Counted from the first letter of the stretch, positions 45,515 to 55,620 are shown. The stretch: DNA of 64,000 bases from Ichthyophis bannanicus (GCA_033557465.1 CM066031.1:1441192163-1441256162); one strand, 5' to 3'. The notes: generated from the letters alone by a model not told the origin. Numbers and translations are program-made.

Positions 45515-45620
45515 TGTTACATCCCAGCGGTATGGGACCAGACTGGAGGACGAAAAGGAAAGTGAAATTTAGACCTTACTTGCTAATTGGCGTTAAGTGA
45601 CTCGACTCCACTCCAGTCCT
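45515..45620. repeat. DIRS D internal complementary region
   Basis: GGTATGGGACCAGACTGGAG (complement of the left outer end) is followed by AGACCTTACTTGCTAATTGG and GTGACTCGACTCC, complement of the right outer end at 46064-46110. This fixes the right end of the element near GGTAAGGTCT at about 46110. Confidence 0.75.
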
Positions 45621-46113
45621 GGAACCCTCCTGGTTTAGTGTAGCATTGTGACCCTGGACCTGAAGAAGTTTATCATAGTGGAGGATCTAGGGAGTTAGTG
45701 GACAGCCATGCTTGCGGTTGGAGGTTAAGACCTGACTGGAATGCTGTCTATCCCTTTTTTGATCTTACGCAAAAAGTCTTTAATTCATCCTGTGTGGGAC
45801 AGGGTTGTTTCTGCAGTTGAGCAGGCCACAGGTACACCTCCATGTTCAGGGGGGAAAGTGGGTCCCTAGGGTTAGGGGTGCCCAAGGTTTTTATGATCTT
45901 GGATATGTAGTTTACTGTTTGTTGCTCTTGTGAGTCTGCTTTGTCAATAGGTTGCTGGAGCTCATAGGAGGAACTGGCTGCCTAAATGTACTAATGTCAT
46001 CAAAAAGATGACATGCTCAGTTTCCAAGCTGCTGAAGGAGTAGATTACACAGAGGTATGGGACTGGACCCGAGTCACTCAAGGAATGCCAATTAGCTGGT
46101 AAGGTCTACAGGG

Positions 46114-46299
46114 TGCCACTGTTCCTTGGCTACAGGAACTGCCATGCTTCACAAGTAGTTGGCAGTACACTGCACAGTTCAGTAAAATGATGTCACCAAA
46201 CATAGCCACCATCCACTAGGTTTCACCATAGAATTTACAACAAAGAAAATGAAACGCAGGTCTGAATCACTCAGAGGCAGCCCAGCAGGCAATAGGAGG
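46114..46299. other. Short intergenic stretch, nothing recognised
   Basis: No feature seen between the DIRS D right end and the CR1 tail. Confidence 0.5.
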
Positions 46300-48100
46300 A
46301 GGAATATAGAAACATGATGACAGAAAAAGACCACAAGGCCCATCTAGTCTGTCCTTCCATAACAACAACTACAACAGTCCACTTTCTACCCTTAGAGATC
46401 CTCTGTGTTGGTCCCATGCTTTTTTGAATTCAGTTACTGTCCTCATCTCTACCACCTCCACTGGGAGACTATTCCACGGATCCACTACTCTTTCCGTAAA
46501 GAAATATTTCCGCATATTACTCCTGAATGTATCTCCCTTCACCCTCATCCCATGTCCCCTCGTAGCAGAACTTGCTTTCAATTGAAAGAGGCTCTCTCCC
46601 TGAACATTTATGCCACGGAGGTATTTAAACATTTCAATCATATCACCTCTATACCGCCTTTCCTCTAAGGTGTACATATTAAGATCCCTAAGTCTGTCCT
46701 CATATGCTTTATAATGAAGCACATTAATCATTTTAGTAGCAACCCTCTGCACCGACTCCATCCTGTTCACATCCTTTTGAAGGTGCGGTCTCCAGAATTG
46801 CACACCATACTCCAAATGAGTTCGCACCAAAGACTTATACAGAGGTATTATCACCTCCTTTTTTCTGCTAGCCATTCCTCTCCGTATGCACCCAAGCATC
46901 CTTCTAGCTTTTGCCGTCGCCTTTTCTACCTGTTTAGCTACTTTAAGATCATCGGACACAACCACGCCTAGGTCCCGCTCTTCTTTAGTGGACAAAAGTA
47001 CTTCACCTCCTATACTGTATTGCTCCCTTGGATTGCTGCAGCCCAAATGCATGACCTTACATTTTTTAACATTAAATCCCAGCTGCCAAATTCTAGACCA
47101 TTCTTCAAGCTTAGCTAGATCCCTCCTCATGTTATCTACACCTTCCTGGGTGTCTACTCTATTACAGATTTTGGTATCATCCGCAAAGAGGCAAACCTTA
47201 CCCGACAGCCCTTCCGCTATATCACTAACAAAGATGTTAAAAAGAATCGGACCAAGGACAGATCCCTGGGGCACACCACTGGTAACATCCTTCTCCTCAG
47301 AGTGAGCTCCATTTACTTGCACTCTTTGTCGCCTCCCACCCAACCAATTTCTAACCCAAGCAGTAACTTTAGGGTCCATCCCTAGGGTGCTCAGTTTGTT
47401 TATAAGTCGCCTGTGAGGAACAGTGTCAAAGGCTTTACTGAAATCTAAATACACCACATCTAGAGCTCTCCCTCGGTCCAACTCCCTGGTCACCCAGTCA
47501 AAGAAATCGATCAGATTTGTCTGACAAGACCTGCCTCTGGTGAATCCATGCTGCCTCGGATCCTGTAATCCGCCGGACTCCAGAAACCTCACTATTTTCT
47601 CTTTCAGCAGCGTTTCCAATAATTTACTCACCACTGAAGTTAAACTAACCGGCCTGTAGTTTTCAACCACATCCTTACTTCCGTTTTTGTGTAAAGGCAC
47701 CACATGAGCCTCTCTCCAGTCCTTTGGCACCACTCCCAACTCCAACGAGGCATTGAAAAGGTCAGTCAGTGGAGTTGCTAGAACGTCCCCAAGTTCCCTC
47801 AATATTCTAGGGTGTATCCCATCCGGTCCCATCGCTTTGTCTACTTTAAGTTGAGCTAGTTTCTCACGAACACAGTCTTCTGAAAATTGTTCAAGATGTC
47901 CCTTGCTTCTGTTCTTATTTGTGGGTGTTTTCTGAGGTCCTGCTCCTGGTTCTTCATCTGTGAACACAGAACAAAAATATTTGTTAAGCAATTCCGCTTT
48001 ATCCTTATCAGCTTCTACATATTCCCCCCCTGCACCCTTGAGTCTGACAATACCACTTTTGCCCTTCCTCTTCTCACTAATATATCTGAAATATATATGG
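46300..48100 (-). mobile_element. CR1-clade LINE, 5'-truncated, open RT
   Basis: Minus-strand CR1 element starting at about 48100 and ending with the conserved 3' UTR (reverse complement CTAGATGGGCCTTGTGGTCT and TTTCTGTCATCATGTTTCT) at about 46300. It belongs to a different subfamily from the copy at 2147-7465. Confidence 0.9.
46369..47991 (-). CDS. CR1 reverse transcriptase, open 540-codon frame
   Basis: This is an uninterrupted RT and C-terminal domain. Residues 1-60 are the end of the endonuclease-RT linker. RT blocks follow: KAMGPDGIHPRIL, ENYRPVSLTSVVSKLLE, QHGFTRGRSCQTNL, VVYLDFSKAFDTVPHRRLIN (motif A), SGVPQGSVLGPILF (motif B) and CLFADDTKICN (motif C, FADD intact). After that come MHLGCSNPREQY, DLGVVVSDDLK and LEYGVQFWRPHL. 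The C-terminal domain ends with RKYFFTERVVDPWNSLPVEV. The endonuclease is missing because of 5' truncation, so the start Met is arbitrary. The complete catalytic triad and lack of stops point to a recent insertion. Confidence 0.9.
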   Translation of the reverse strand: MLNKYFCSVFTDEEPGAGPQKTPTNKNRSKGHLEQFSEDCVREKLAQLKVDKAMGPDGIHPRILRELGDVLATPLTDLFNASLELGVVPKDWREAHVVPLHKNGSKDVVENYRPVSLTSVVSKLLETLLKEKIVRFLESGGLQDPRQHGFTRGRSCQTNLIDFFDWVTRELDRGRALDVVYLDFSKAFDTVPHRRLINKLSTLGMDPKVTAWVRNWLGGRRQRVQVNGAHSEEKDVTSGVPQGSVLGPILFNIFVSDIAEGLSGKVCLFADDTKICNRVDTQEGVDNMRRDLAKLEEWSRIWQLGFNVKKCKVMHLGCSNPREQYSIGGEVLLSTKEERDLGVVVSDDLKVAKQVEKATAKARRMLGCIRRGMASRKKEVIIPLYKSLVRTHLEYGVQFWRPHLQKDVNRMESVQRVATKMINVLHYKAYEDRLRDLNMYTLEERRYRGDMIEMFKYLRGINVQGESLFQLKASSATRGHGMRVKGDTFRSNMRKYFFTERVVDPWNSLPVEVVEMRTVTEFKKAWDQHRGSLRVESGLL

Positions 48101-48127
48101 TGAGTAAAGCATGAGGAGTATGCTTAG

Positions 48128-48400
48128 GAGAGGAGTGGCCTAGTGGTTGGGGCAAGGTACTTCAGGCTGGAAGGTTGGGGGTTCAAATCCCACTAGAGGA
48201 CAGCATCCTTGGGCCAGAAGGACTGGGGTTCCTAATCCCACAGGTGCTCCTTGCAGTCTTGAGCAAGCCACTTAACTATTTTACAGGGAACATGGGCTAT
48301 GGAGGGTTATCTCCAAGTTATAATACCCTGTTCAATGTAATCCGCACTGATGCAGAATAGTGTGGTATATAAGAGAATGTAAATAAATAAATAAATTAAA
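48128..48400 (+). mobile_element. tRNA-derived SINE, plus strand
   Basis: The head TGGCCTAGTGGTTGGGGCAA with GGGTTCAAATCCCAC (A and B boxes) is followed by the body shared with the other SINEs. The tail GGTATATAAGAGAATGTAAA ends in (AAAT)n at 48382-48400. Confidence 0.9.
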
Positions 48401-50292
48401 ATTATTTCTAATCAATTTGAATGTATGCATCTTTATCAGTCTGTCTGTGGGTGATAGGTGTATTTGAGTGTTTGCATCACATACATATGTATGTATCTAT
48501 GCTTAGGAGAGTAGAGAAAAGATGAAAGGCAGTTTGCAAGAAGCAACTTCTTAATACTATGTTTCAGCATATCAATATTTCCGTGCTGCAAAAGCTGGAA
48601 TTCTTTCTCCCATAGAAATGCATTGGGTCATTTGAGGGAGGCTTCATTTCTCTTGAACCCCTAGTCTGATGTGGTTCATTTTCAAGCTAATGCATCTTTT
48701 CACTGCCCCTCCCCCCAATTTGATCCTATTCTGTTACATTTTTGAAAAATTATTTTGCCCCAAACAGATATTCTCAACCCCTTATATACAATTTCTTTCC
48801 AACAATCCTTTGAGTTGGAAAGAATCTTAAAAAATGCACTTATGCAGCTGCTGCTGCCACCAACCATTTTAGTGTTTTTGAATATCAGCCTCTTTCTATT
48901 TGCAACGCAGTAGCACCACTATGGATTTTTAGATGCCTTTTGACATATTTAATTTTTAATGGGGTTGTTATTTCAGCATGAGAGTAGACATAAAGAGACA
49001 GATTGCTGTTTGTCAGAGTAATAGTGTCTTTTTAAGTATTGCATTTTGTGGCATGATGTAATATATTTTATGTAGCGTGCATTTTAATTATAACTGTGTT
49101 TATGAACAGTAACAGCCTCTCAAACTGTAGGAATTGATGTTGCATTATTTACTAGACTTTGGCTGTGTGATAAACATGTAGATTGATGACTTGTTATAAT
49201 TTTTTGCCTAATCACAGCTCATTAAGTATTTAAAAGACAAATTTTATGAACTGTAAGTTAGTGTCAGGTTGCTCTAAAGACTACTGAAAGGACTAAAAAC
49301 TTTTCTGTTTCAAGGTTATCTCATAAATTTAAAGCAGAGATACCACAAGCAGGGTATGTCTTTCACTACTAATACTGGTTTAATTACTTTGGTGAAATTT
49401 GGTTCCCTTTGCATTACAAAAGACAAAGGACCTGATTGTGTTTCCTTCCTCCCCCCCCCCCCCCAATCATAGTCAGAGAATGGGAGAAAAAATAAATAAA
49501 AGTCATAGTGAATCAGGCACCAAGTCCTACATATCCTGAAGGATTGATTGAGAAGACAAAGGTTTCATTCTGGAAGTTTTTAATGAACACTTGTCCCCAA
49601 ATAATTATACTGGGTCATTTTATATTGTGGCAACATACATCTGTAACATGGCTATTAAATTACCTCAGGCATAAAATGACATGCAGTGTCATGAATGCAT
49701 GTTCTTTTACTGTAGGTTTGCTAGGTGAAGCATGGGTAGAGTCGCAAACTACTTATATTGATTATAAAATATGCTAATGTTTTTCTGGTATATTTCTGTG
49801 AAGTCTACTATCAGAACAGAAAAATGGTGACACCATAATCCAAGTGTGCCAGGAAAAGCATTTTATATACCAAAAACCTGCTCAATTATAAAATGAAAAA
49901 CATTTCTTTTTGTCGGAGCAACCATGACAAAAGCAGACGGAAGGAAAACTGTCCTCTCACTGCGGTTGCTCCTTTTAATTCTATTTTTTAGAGTGAACAA
50001 AAACGTAACACTTAACTTTTCTTTATCCGAGCTTGTAAAGCAAAGGGAATCCACTGTAACAATGTGTCACGTTTCGGGTCTCCAAAATGACGACGCTGCC
50101 TCAGGTTAAAGAATTCCTATAATCACCAAAAGCTTCAGTGAAGCAAAAGAAACGATTCAGCATTTCTTGAGACAGCGTCTGACGTCAGTGCTGAGGAAAA
50201 GTAAACGTGATCATCCAATCCAATACTCAGTCGCTCAACTGCCATTCAGAAAGGGGAAACCCTATGGGGACAGGGAACCCCTATTCTGATTG
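48401..50292. other. Intergenic, no gene recognised
   Basis: AT-rich unique-looking sequence with a C run at 49449-49466. Bases 49860-50200 have higher GC and several CpGs, but no coding or repeat motif I can name. Confidence 0.5.
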
Positions 50293-50445
50293 GAAAAGAG
50301 GGAGGAGTGGCTCAGTGGTTGGGACGGGTTACCTCAGGCCGGAAGGCTGGGGGTTCAATTCCCACATGGGAACAAGCAACCTCAGGCCGGAGGGACTGGG
50401 GTCTCTAGTCCCATGGCCACTCCTTGTGGCCTTGGGCAAGCCACT

Positions 50446-50605
50446 ATCTCCAGGAACAAGCAGGAATGAGTCTTCACATATGGGGTTCGTCGGCGCCGAT
50501 GGAGCCCGCACGGGAATGCTCCCCAGCATCCAATCAGAAGGCTTTTGGGAGCATCCCTCGCGCCTGCGCAGTAGCTTCCCACCCTTCCCACTGCCTCTCC
50601 CCAGT
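50446..50605. promoter_or_regulatory. DIRS C left terminal repeat with CCAAT and NRF1-like sites
   Basis: The left repeat contains ATCCAATCAGAAGG (CCAAT box, NF-Y type) and CTCGCGCCTGCGCAGTAG (an NRF1-like GCGCxTGCGC palindrome), upstream of a GC-rich leader and the gag start at 50811. I infer promoter function from position and motifs, and the sites are present in inverted form in the right repeat. Confidence 0.5.
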
Positions 50606-50810
50606 TTTCGTTTTTCCGCGGAGCCGACAGGACGTACCTCCTGTCACTGCAGAAACTTTTTTTCTTTTCTTGTTTCCTGTGGTCGCGGGTTTTTTTTCCC
50701 GCTGACTCTGGCACCGCTGGTGCCCCTTTTCCTTATTTCTTTTTGTTTTCCTTTGTTTTCCTTCGAGGAGCATCCTCCTCGTGTTATTCTGAGGCCTACG
50801 GGCTTCCAAC

Positions 50811-51587
50811 ATGGAGCCTTCTTCCCCTAAGAAGTGCCCCCACTGTGGAGACGTTGTCTTCCTCTCCGACTCCAATGCCTGGTGTCTCTCCTGTTGGGGC
50901 CCTGACCCCTTCTCCCCCGGTTCCCTGGGCTTCAGCGTCGGGAGAAGACCCTCCCTGTTTCGAGTGTCCCTCGATGACGTCTTTCCCTCTGAGGTGCGGT
51001 CGTTGGCTTTCTGTCCTCGCCAGGATCAGGTAACCCAACAACAGTCTGTTAAGACTAACCAAGCCTTGAGGGGTGAGTCTCATGCATGGCATGACGATGG
51101 CTCCGGCCTTCCCCTCCAGTCCCTTACACCCCGGAGGGAGTCTTTGGGCTCCAGAGCCTCCATGGGGTTTCGGGTTGTTCCTGAGGTTCGCTCCTCAGAG
51201 AACATTCTCGAGCCATGCCCGAGGGTGGCACCCGCTTCGAGCGGTGCAGATCCCTCGGCATCGGCGCTGGCGTCGAGTGTTCCACTCCTCGCCAGGGACT
51301 GTCAGCTGGTGTCCTCGGTGCCTTCGGGGCCGTTCGACTCGACCCAGTCTGGCTCTGCGGCATCCCGGCCCTGCGCGGGGGCGGTACCCGCGTTTGGCGG
51401 TGCCGATTCCCCGGCGTCGGTGTCGAGTGTTTCACTCGTCACCGGGGATCGTCGGACCAACCTGACCCGGTATGGCGTGCCCACACCCCTGCCATGCGCG
51501 GAGGTGGTGACCGCTTTGAGCGGGACCAAGTCGTCGGAGTCGGTGGCCGCGGGGGCGGTACGGGCCTTGAGCGGCTCCGCCCCTTAG
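50811..51587 (+). CDS. DIRS C gag, N-terminal part with Cys motif
   Basis: The 258-codon frame starts MEPSSPKKCPHCGDVVFLSD and continues NAWCLSCWGPD. The C-x2-C ... C-x2-C arrangement followed by GPD also begins gag of DIRS A (18154), suggesting a zinc-binding motif. After it the protein is rich in Ser, Pro and Ala and looks disordered. The frame stops at 51587, and a related Pro/Ser-rich frame continues at 51699-52109 and then 52237-53451. The gag therefore needs two frame changes, or is broken. Confidence 0.75.
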   Translation: MEPSSPKKCPHCGDVVFLSDSNAWCLSCWGPDPFSPGSLGFSVGRRPSLFRVSLDDVFPSEVRSLAFCPRQDQVTQQQSVKTNQALRGESHAWHDDGSGLPLQSLTPRRESLGSRASMGFRVVPEVRSSENILEPCPRVAPASSGADPSASALASSVPLLARDCQLVSSVPSGPFDSTQSGSAASRPCAGAVPAFGGADSPASVSSVSLVTGDRRTNLTRYGVPTPLPCAEVVTALSGTKSSESVAAGAVRALSGSAP

Positions 51588-52236
51588 GCGACAGTCTCGG
51601 GAACAGGGGCGCTGTTCTTCACCAGGAGCCACCTCCGGGCTCCACCTGCGGAGCCGCTCGATCTATCCCAGTCGGGCGGGTCGGCACCCCCACCTTGCGT
51701 GGGGCCGGAGCCTCCTCCGGACGCCACCGACCTCCCGGCATCTACGCGGGCGTCGAGTGCTCCACTCGTCACTAGAGTTTGCCCGCGGGACCCGGGTCCT
51801 TCAGTCAAGTCGACCCAAAGAAGCACCGCGGCCGCGGAGCTGGGGCTGGGCGTCTTGCTCCCTGCCGGGGCTTGTCGGCGGGTTACCTGGGTACCCTCGA
51901 GGCCGCGTAGTACGCCCCGTAAGGGTTTTCCGCTCAATAAAACAGGCGCAGGCAGAACCCCGGCGCCTAGAAGGGCCTCTCTCCCGGCGTCGGAGCCGGC
52001 TTCAGGTGTTTCCCTCTTCGCCGAGTTCCGGCCTGGGAAGCCCTCGTTGCCCGTGGCAACGATCGTCGTGACCCCGACTCCATTCGCGGGAGTGGCAGCA
52101 CCGGCGTAGCTGCCGATGCCGGGGCCCCCTAAGGAGGCATCGCTCGGTTCGATGCCTAGCCTCGAGTCGATCTCCAGTCTGGAAAGCGTGGCTCCGACGC
52201 ATTTCGGATCCGACCCTGGTCTCTTCCGACGGCGCA

Positions 52237-53451
52237 GTGCTGCGCTCGCCTGCTCTCCAGCTGCCTCGGCACCTCTCCAGCCGCCCTTGCGGATTGCCCC
52301 GGGGGTGGCCCCGTCCCCGGAGTCGGGGCCGAGGCCGTCCCGCGGGTCCGTCGGGGGCATCGCTCCCTTCGATGCCCAGCTTGGAGTCAATCTCGGGCTC
52401 TGACGATGCAGTACCGACTGCCTCGAATTGGGACTGTCAGTACCCTCCTCTGTTTAGAGCGATTCCTCCCGTGCACCAGCACGGTGGGTCCCCTGGTGTT
52501 CCAGCGAGCCCCTCCACCTCGGCCTCTCCCGGGATAGCCCCTCTGGGAGAGCCGTCTTTTCAGGACTTCCTCCTTGACATGGCGGACTTGCTCGCCATTC
52601 CGATCCCGGGCCCCTCGCTAAGTCCGGGTACTGCGGAACTGGCAGCCGTAATGCTTCCTCTACATCCCTCCCTGCGGGATCTCGTGCTCGGGATTTGGCG
52701 CTCACCCTTACAGGTACTGGCGCCGCCTACAGCCATGCATGCCCGGTATCGGGTGCCCCCCTCTCCGGGTTTCCAGATGCACCAGCTTCCCCATCATTCC
52801 ATTGTGGTGGAATCGGCCCTGAGAAAGGTCGGAAGCAAGAAGAAGCACTCTTCCTGCCCCCCGAATCGTGCGTCTAAAACTCTGGACAACGTTGGGCGGC
52901 GAACCTTCCAAACGTCCATGTTGGCTTCCAGGATTCTCTCATATATTTTCTATATGAGCCTGGCGTTTCGGGAGGTCACCGAGAGGTTATCTCTTTTGTC
53001 TCCCTTTGTGTCGGCCCCTCGGGCCCCTGACTATTCCTTGCTTCTTTACCATTGCAGGAATATCGCTTGGTTTCTTTCTCGGGCTGCCGTGGACTCTTTT
53101 GAGTCAGTTAGCAGGTCCTCTGCTGTAGCCATAGGGGCACGTCGTACAGCCTGGTTGCAGGCGTCCGACTTGTGCAGCTGGGCACAACATAATCTGGGTA
53201 CTTCCCCGTGCACCGGGGAGAGCCTCTTCAATGGCGAGGCTTTGCGTCAGGTTGCTCAGTGCTCCGCCGACCTGTTTGGCACTGGCCGCCCGCGGCCCGG
53301 GGGTAGGAAATATCCTTCCCGACCCTCCTTTCCGAAGAGGAGGAGGTCTCATCCCTCTGCCCACCTGCCGGGTGCGCCCATGCCAGGGATGTCTCGCACC
53401 AGTCAGCAGTGCCAGGGCTCGCGCCAGGCTGCCCATGCCAAGCAGCCTTAG
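52237..53451 (+). CDS. DIRS C gag, C-terminal LAP2-alpha-like part
   Basis: The frame is 404 codons. Residues about 105-125 read SFQDFLLDMADLLAIPIPG. Residues 185-320 contain KKKHSSCPPNRASKTLDNVG, RRTFQTSMLASRILSYIFYM and DSFESVSRSSAVAIGARRTA. This domain is shared with DIRS B (25928) and resembles the LAP2-alpha C-terminal-like domain in vertebrate DIRS gag proteins. A basic tail near 350-375 (PGGRKYPSRPSFPKRRRSHP) may bind nucleic acid. Confidence 0.85.
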   Translation: MLRSPALQLPRHLSSRPCGLPRGWPRPRSRGRGRPAGPSGASLPSMPSLESISGSDDAVPTASNWDCQYPPLFRAIPPVHQHGGSPGVPASPSTSASPGIAPLGEPSFQDFLLDMADLLAIPIPGPSLSPGTAELAAVMLPLHPSLRDLVLGIWRSPLQVLAPPTAMHARYRVPPSPGFQMHQLPHHSIVVESALRKVGSKKKHSSCPPNRASKTLDNVGRRTFQTSMLASRILSYIFYMSLAFREVTERLSLLSPFVSAPRAPDYSLLLYHCRNIAWFLSRAAVDSFESVSRSSAVAIGARRTAWLQASDLCSWAQHNLGTSPCTGESLFNGEALRQVAQCSADLFGTGRPRPGGRKYPSRPSFPKRRRSHPSAHLPGAPMPGMSRTSQQCQGSRQAAHAKQP

Positions 53452-55104
53452 GCTCCGGTATGCAGCAGTTTGCGCGTAACTCCTCGTACCTGCAGTTACT
53501 ATCCTGTTCTACACTGGGGTTCTTTTCAGTGTGACAAGCGGTTCGGCTGCTTGATTGGGGATATGGAGCCCCCTCCCCCGGGTGGGGGGGGAGGACCCTT
53601 CCCACGCTAGGTTAGCCTGGCTCCTCGGGGCCATGCTAGTCTTCTTTGGACTTACCCTCGGGTACATCCCTCGGATTCCCCCCTGCCCGGTTCCCCCCGG
53701 ATTGAGGGGATCGCGCACCGAATCTCCTTCTCCCAGTGTAGGCCTTGGCTGCTACCCTCCGGGCATGGCCGAACCAACCCTTGACAGGGGCGAACCCCCC
53801 CCCCCCCCCGGTCTGTGTCTCCGCTCTTGCAGAGAAACCCCTGGGTCTGTCAGGTTGCGGTGGACAGGGGTCCCACTGACACATGCCGATCCCCGGCTCC
53901 GCTCCCAGTACTCTCCGGAGCGGCGGAGGGCATTGGCCCTTCCCCGAGGGTTTTTTTTATATATAGGCCGAAGATGGCCCCCACGGTCATGCCGTGGCTA
54001 TAAGGTTTTCTATCCGCCCCTGTGGTACGGAGGACACGTTTTTTTTTTTTTCTCGCGTGGCTGTCAGGTGGATGCCTCAGGGGCCTACGTACTCCTGATG
54101 TGCTCCACCCCAACTGATCTGGCGGCCACGCAACCATACTGCTACTCTCGCCGATCTGCCCTGCACCACGCACATCGGCCCATTACTTGGATGGCCCTCC
54201 CCCCCCTGCCACCTCCGGGTGGGCGCCCTCCTGTGGTTCAAGGGCCGGTCCGAGTTGGCAGTATCGTTCTCACGTGTGCATACCGGTTTAGTAACCTGGG
54301 TGGGCGCTCCCGGGCCCACCTATAGCCCGATATACATCTATACCTGTTATTGGATATATATCGGTACAGGTGGGCGCTTTTGGGAAACGTTATAGCGCCC
54401 TGTGTCTTACCGACTATCCCCCAATTGTCGGTACTGACGTTTTATTATTTCTTATGGGGTCCGGCCGGCCCGCTTGCCTGCGTTCTGCGGCTCGGGTACT
54501 CGGACCGGTTATGTTTAAACTTGCTGTGAAGTCAACAGCTCCTTGGTTTACGCCTCCTTGTCTGCAGGTTTTCGAACCCATTGTCTTCCTATCCATTGCC
54601 GGCTAGGGCAGACAGTGTACCCCTCGGAATCCCAGGGTTCACTCCTGTTCTTCTCCGGGCTGGGTTCTCCCGGATCGGTCAGTCTTCTGATTAGTCCTCC
54701 GGATTGGGGACTCTGCTCCTACTGGAGTTCTCAGCTTCTCTTAGAGCTCCTCGTGAAGACCTGCTGTCTTTCCGGTGCCGGTTGACACCTGCGTCTCCAG
54801 CCACCCGGACTGGGAACTTCGTCCTCTCTGCGGTTAAGATCCCTTGAAGACTTCGCTACTGCATCTACAGTACCCGTCGCAGCTCTGCCTTCTACATTCC
54901 AGTAGGTAAGCTCTAGATTGTGATAAATCATTAACGGTTTAATGATAATTGACGTGGGTTTGAAGACTCCTCTGTAGTCTTCGGTTGCTGTACCCTGGCA
55001 ACTCTTCTCAACTCCTACCCTCCATCCCGCAGGGGATGCCGGGGATCCAGGTTGGGTGATGCCGCCCTGTCCAGGGGCACGCATTCTGGGATCTCCTCTG
55101 GCAC

Positions 55105-55210
55105 CCTCAGCTAGGGAGACCCCATATGTGAAGACTCATTCCTGCTTGTTCCTGGAGCTAGCACAGTTACCTGTAACAGGTGATCTCCGGAACAGCAGGA
55201 ATTAGTCTTC
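55105..55210. repeat. DIRS C internal complementary region
   Basis: CATATGTGAAGACTCATTCC and CTTGTTCCTGGAG complement the left outer end. AGCACAGTTACCTGTAACAG and GTGATCTCCGGAACAGCAGG complement the right outer end. The two are joined by CT. It is a base-precise record of the circle junction. Confidence 0.9.
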
Positions 55211-55620
55211 CAAACCCACCCACCTCCCCTAGGAGTTGTAACTCTCTCTCTCTCTCTTCCTTCCTCTCCTCTCCTTCTGTCTCAGCTATTAAACGCAACT
55301 GGGGAGAGGCAGTGGGAAGGGCGGGAAGCTACCGCGCAGGCGCGAGGGATGCTCCCAAAAGCCTTCTGATTGGATGCTGGGGAGCATTCCCGTGCGGGCT
55401 CCGTCGGCGCCGACGAACCCCATATGTGAAGACTAATTCCTGCTGTTCCGGAGATCACCTGTTACAGGTAAGTAACTGTGCTTAACCCTCCATTGCCTCA
55501 GGTACACTTAGATTGTGAGCCCTTCAGGGACAAGAGAATAAAAAGTACCTGTTAGTATACATGTAAACCGCACTGATTCTAAAGAGCGCAGTTTGTTTAA
55601 TTAATTAATTAATAAACAAA

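Larger units (their letters stand above)
35955..46113 (+). mobile_element. DIRS element D, old, carrying later insertions
   Basis: The left end (35955-36170) and right end (about 45940-46113) are inverted copies. CAGCAGCTTGGAGACTAAGC and CATCTTTTTGATGACATCAG at the left pair with CTTAGT/CTCAGTTTCCAAGCTGCTG and GATGTCATCAAAAAGATG-type sequence at the right. An internal complementary region lies at 45515-45620. Between them are gag (37500-38710) and RT, RNase H and recombinase remnants (42690-45500). Later insertions are a LINE fragment (36175-36745) and a SINE holding an RTE (38957-42588). Without insertions the element is about 6 kb. Confidence 0.78.
50446..55482 (+). mobile_element. DIRS element C, young, gag-only, complete repeats
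   Basis: 5,037 bp, GC- and CpG-rich. Inverted terminal repeats (50446-50605 and 55300-55482) are nearly identical over the blocks I compared. The internal complementary region at 55105-55210 predicts that the element starts ATCTCC and ends CTGTGCT, which is exactly where SINE sequence stops and resumes. There is no target duplication, as expected for recombinase-mediated insertion. Gag spans 50811-53451. From 53452 to 55100 I cannot read RT, RNase H or recombinase motifs in any frame. Confidence 0.92.
50293..55620 (+). mobile_element. tRNA-derived SINE split by DIRS C
   Basis: SINE head and body lie at 50293-50445 (GTGGCTCAGTGGTTGGGACG, GGGTTCAATTCCCAC, up to GGGCAAGCCACT). The remainder lies at 55483-55620 (TAACCCTCCATTGCCTCAGG, then an (AATT)n(AAAC)n tail). 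Joining the two halves gives the sequence seen at intact copies with no base lost or duplicated. Confidence 0.9.

Noticed and set aside
51584..52390. 268-codon open frame on the minus strand
   Set aside because: It lies opposite the GC-rich gag region of DIRS C, where high GC lowers stop frequency; the gag strand explains the openness.
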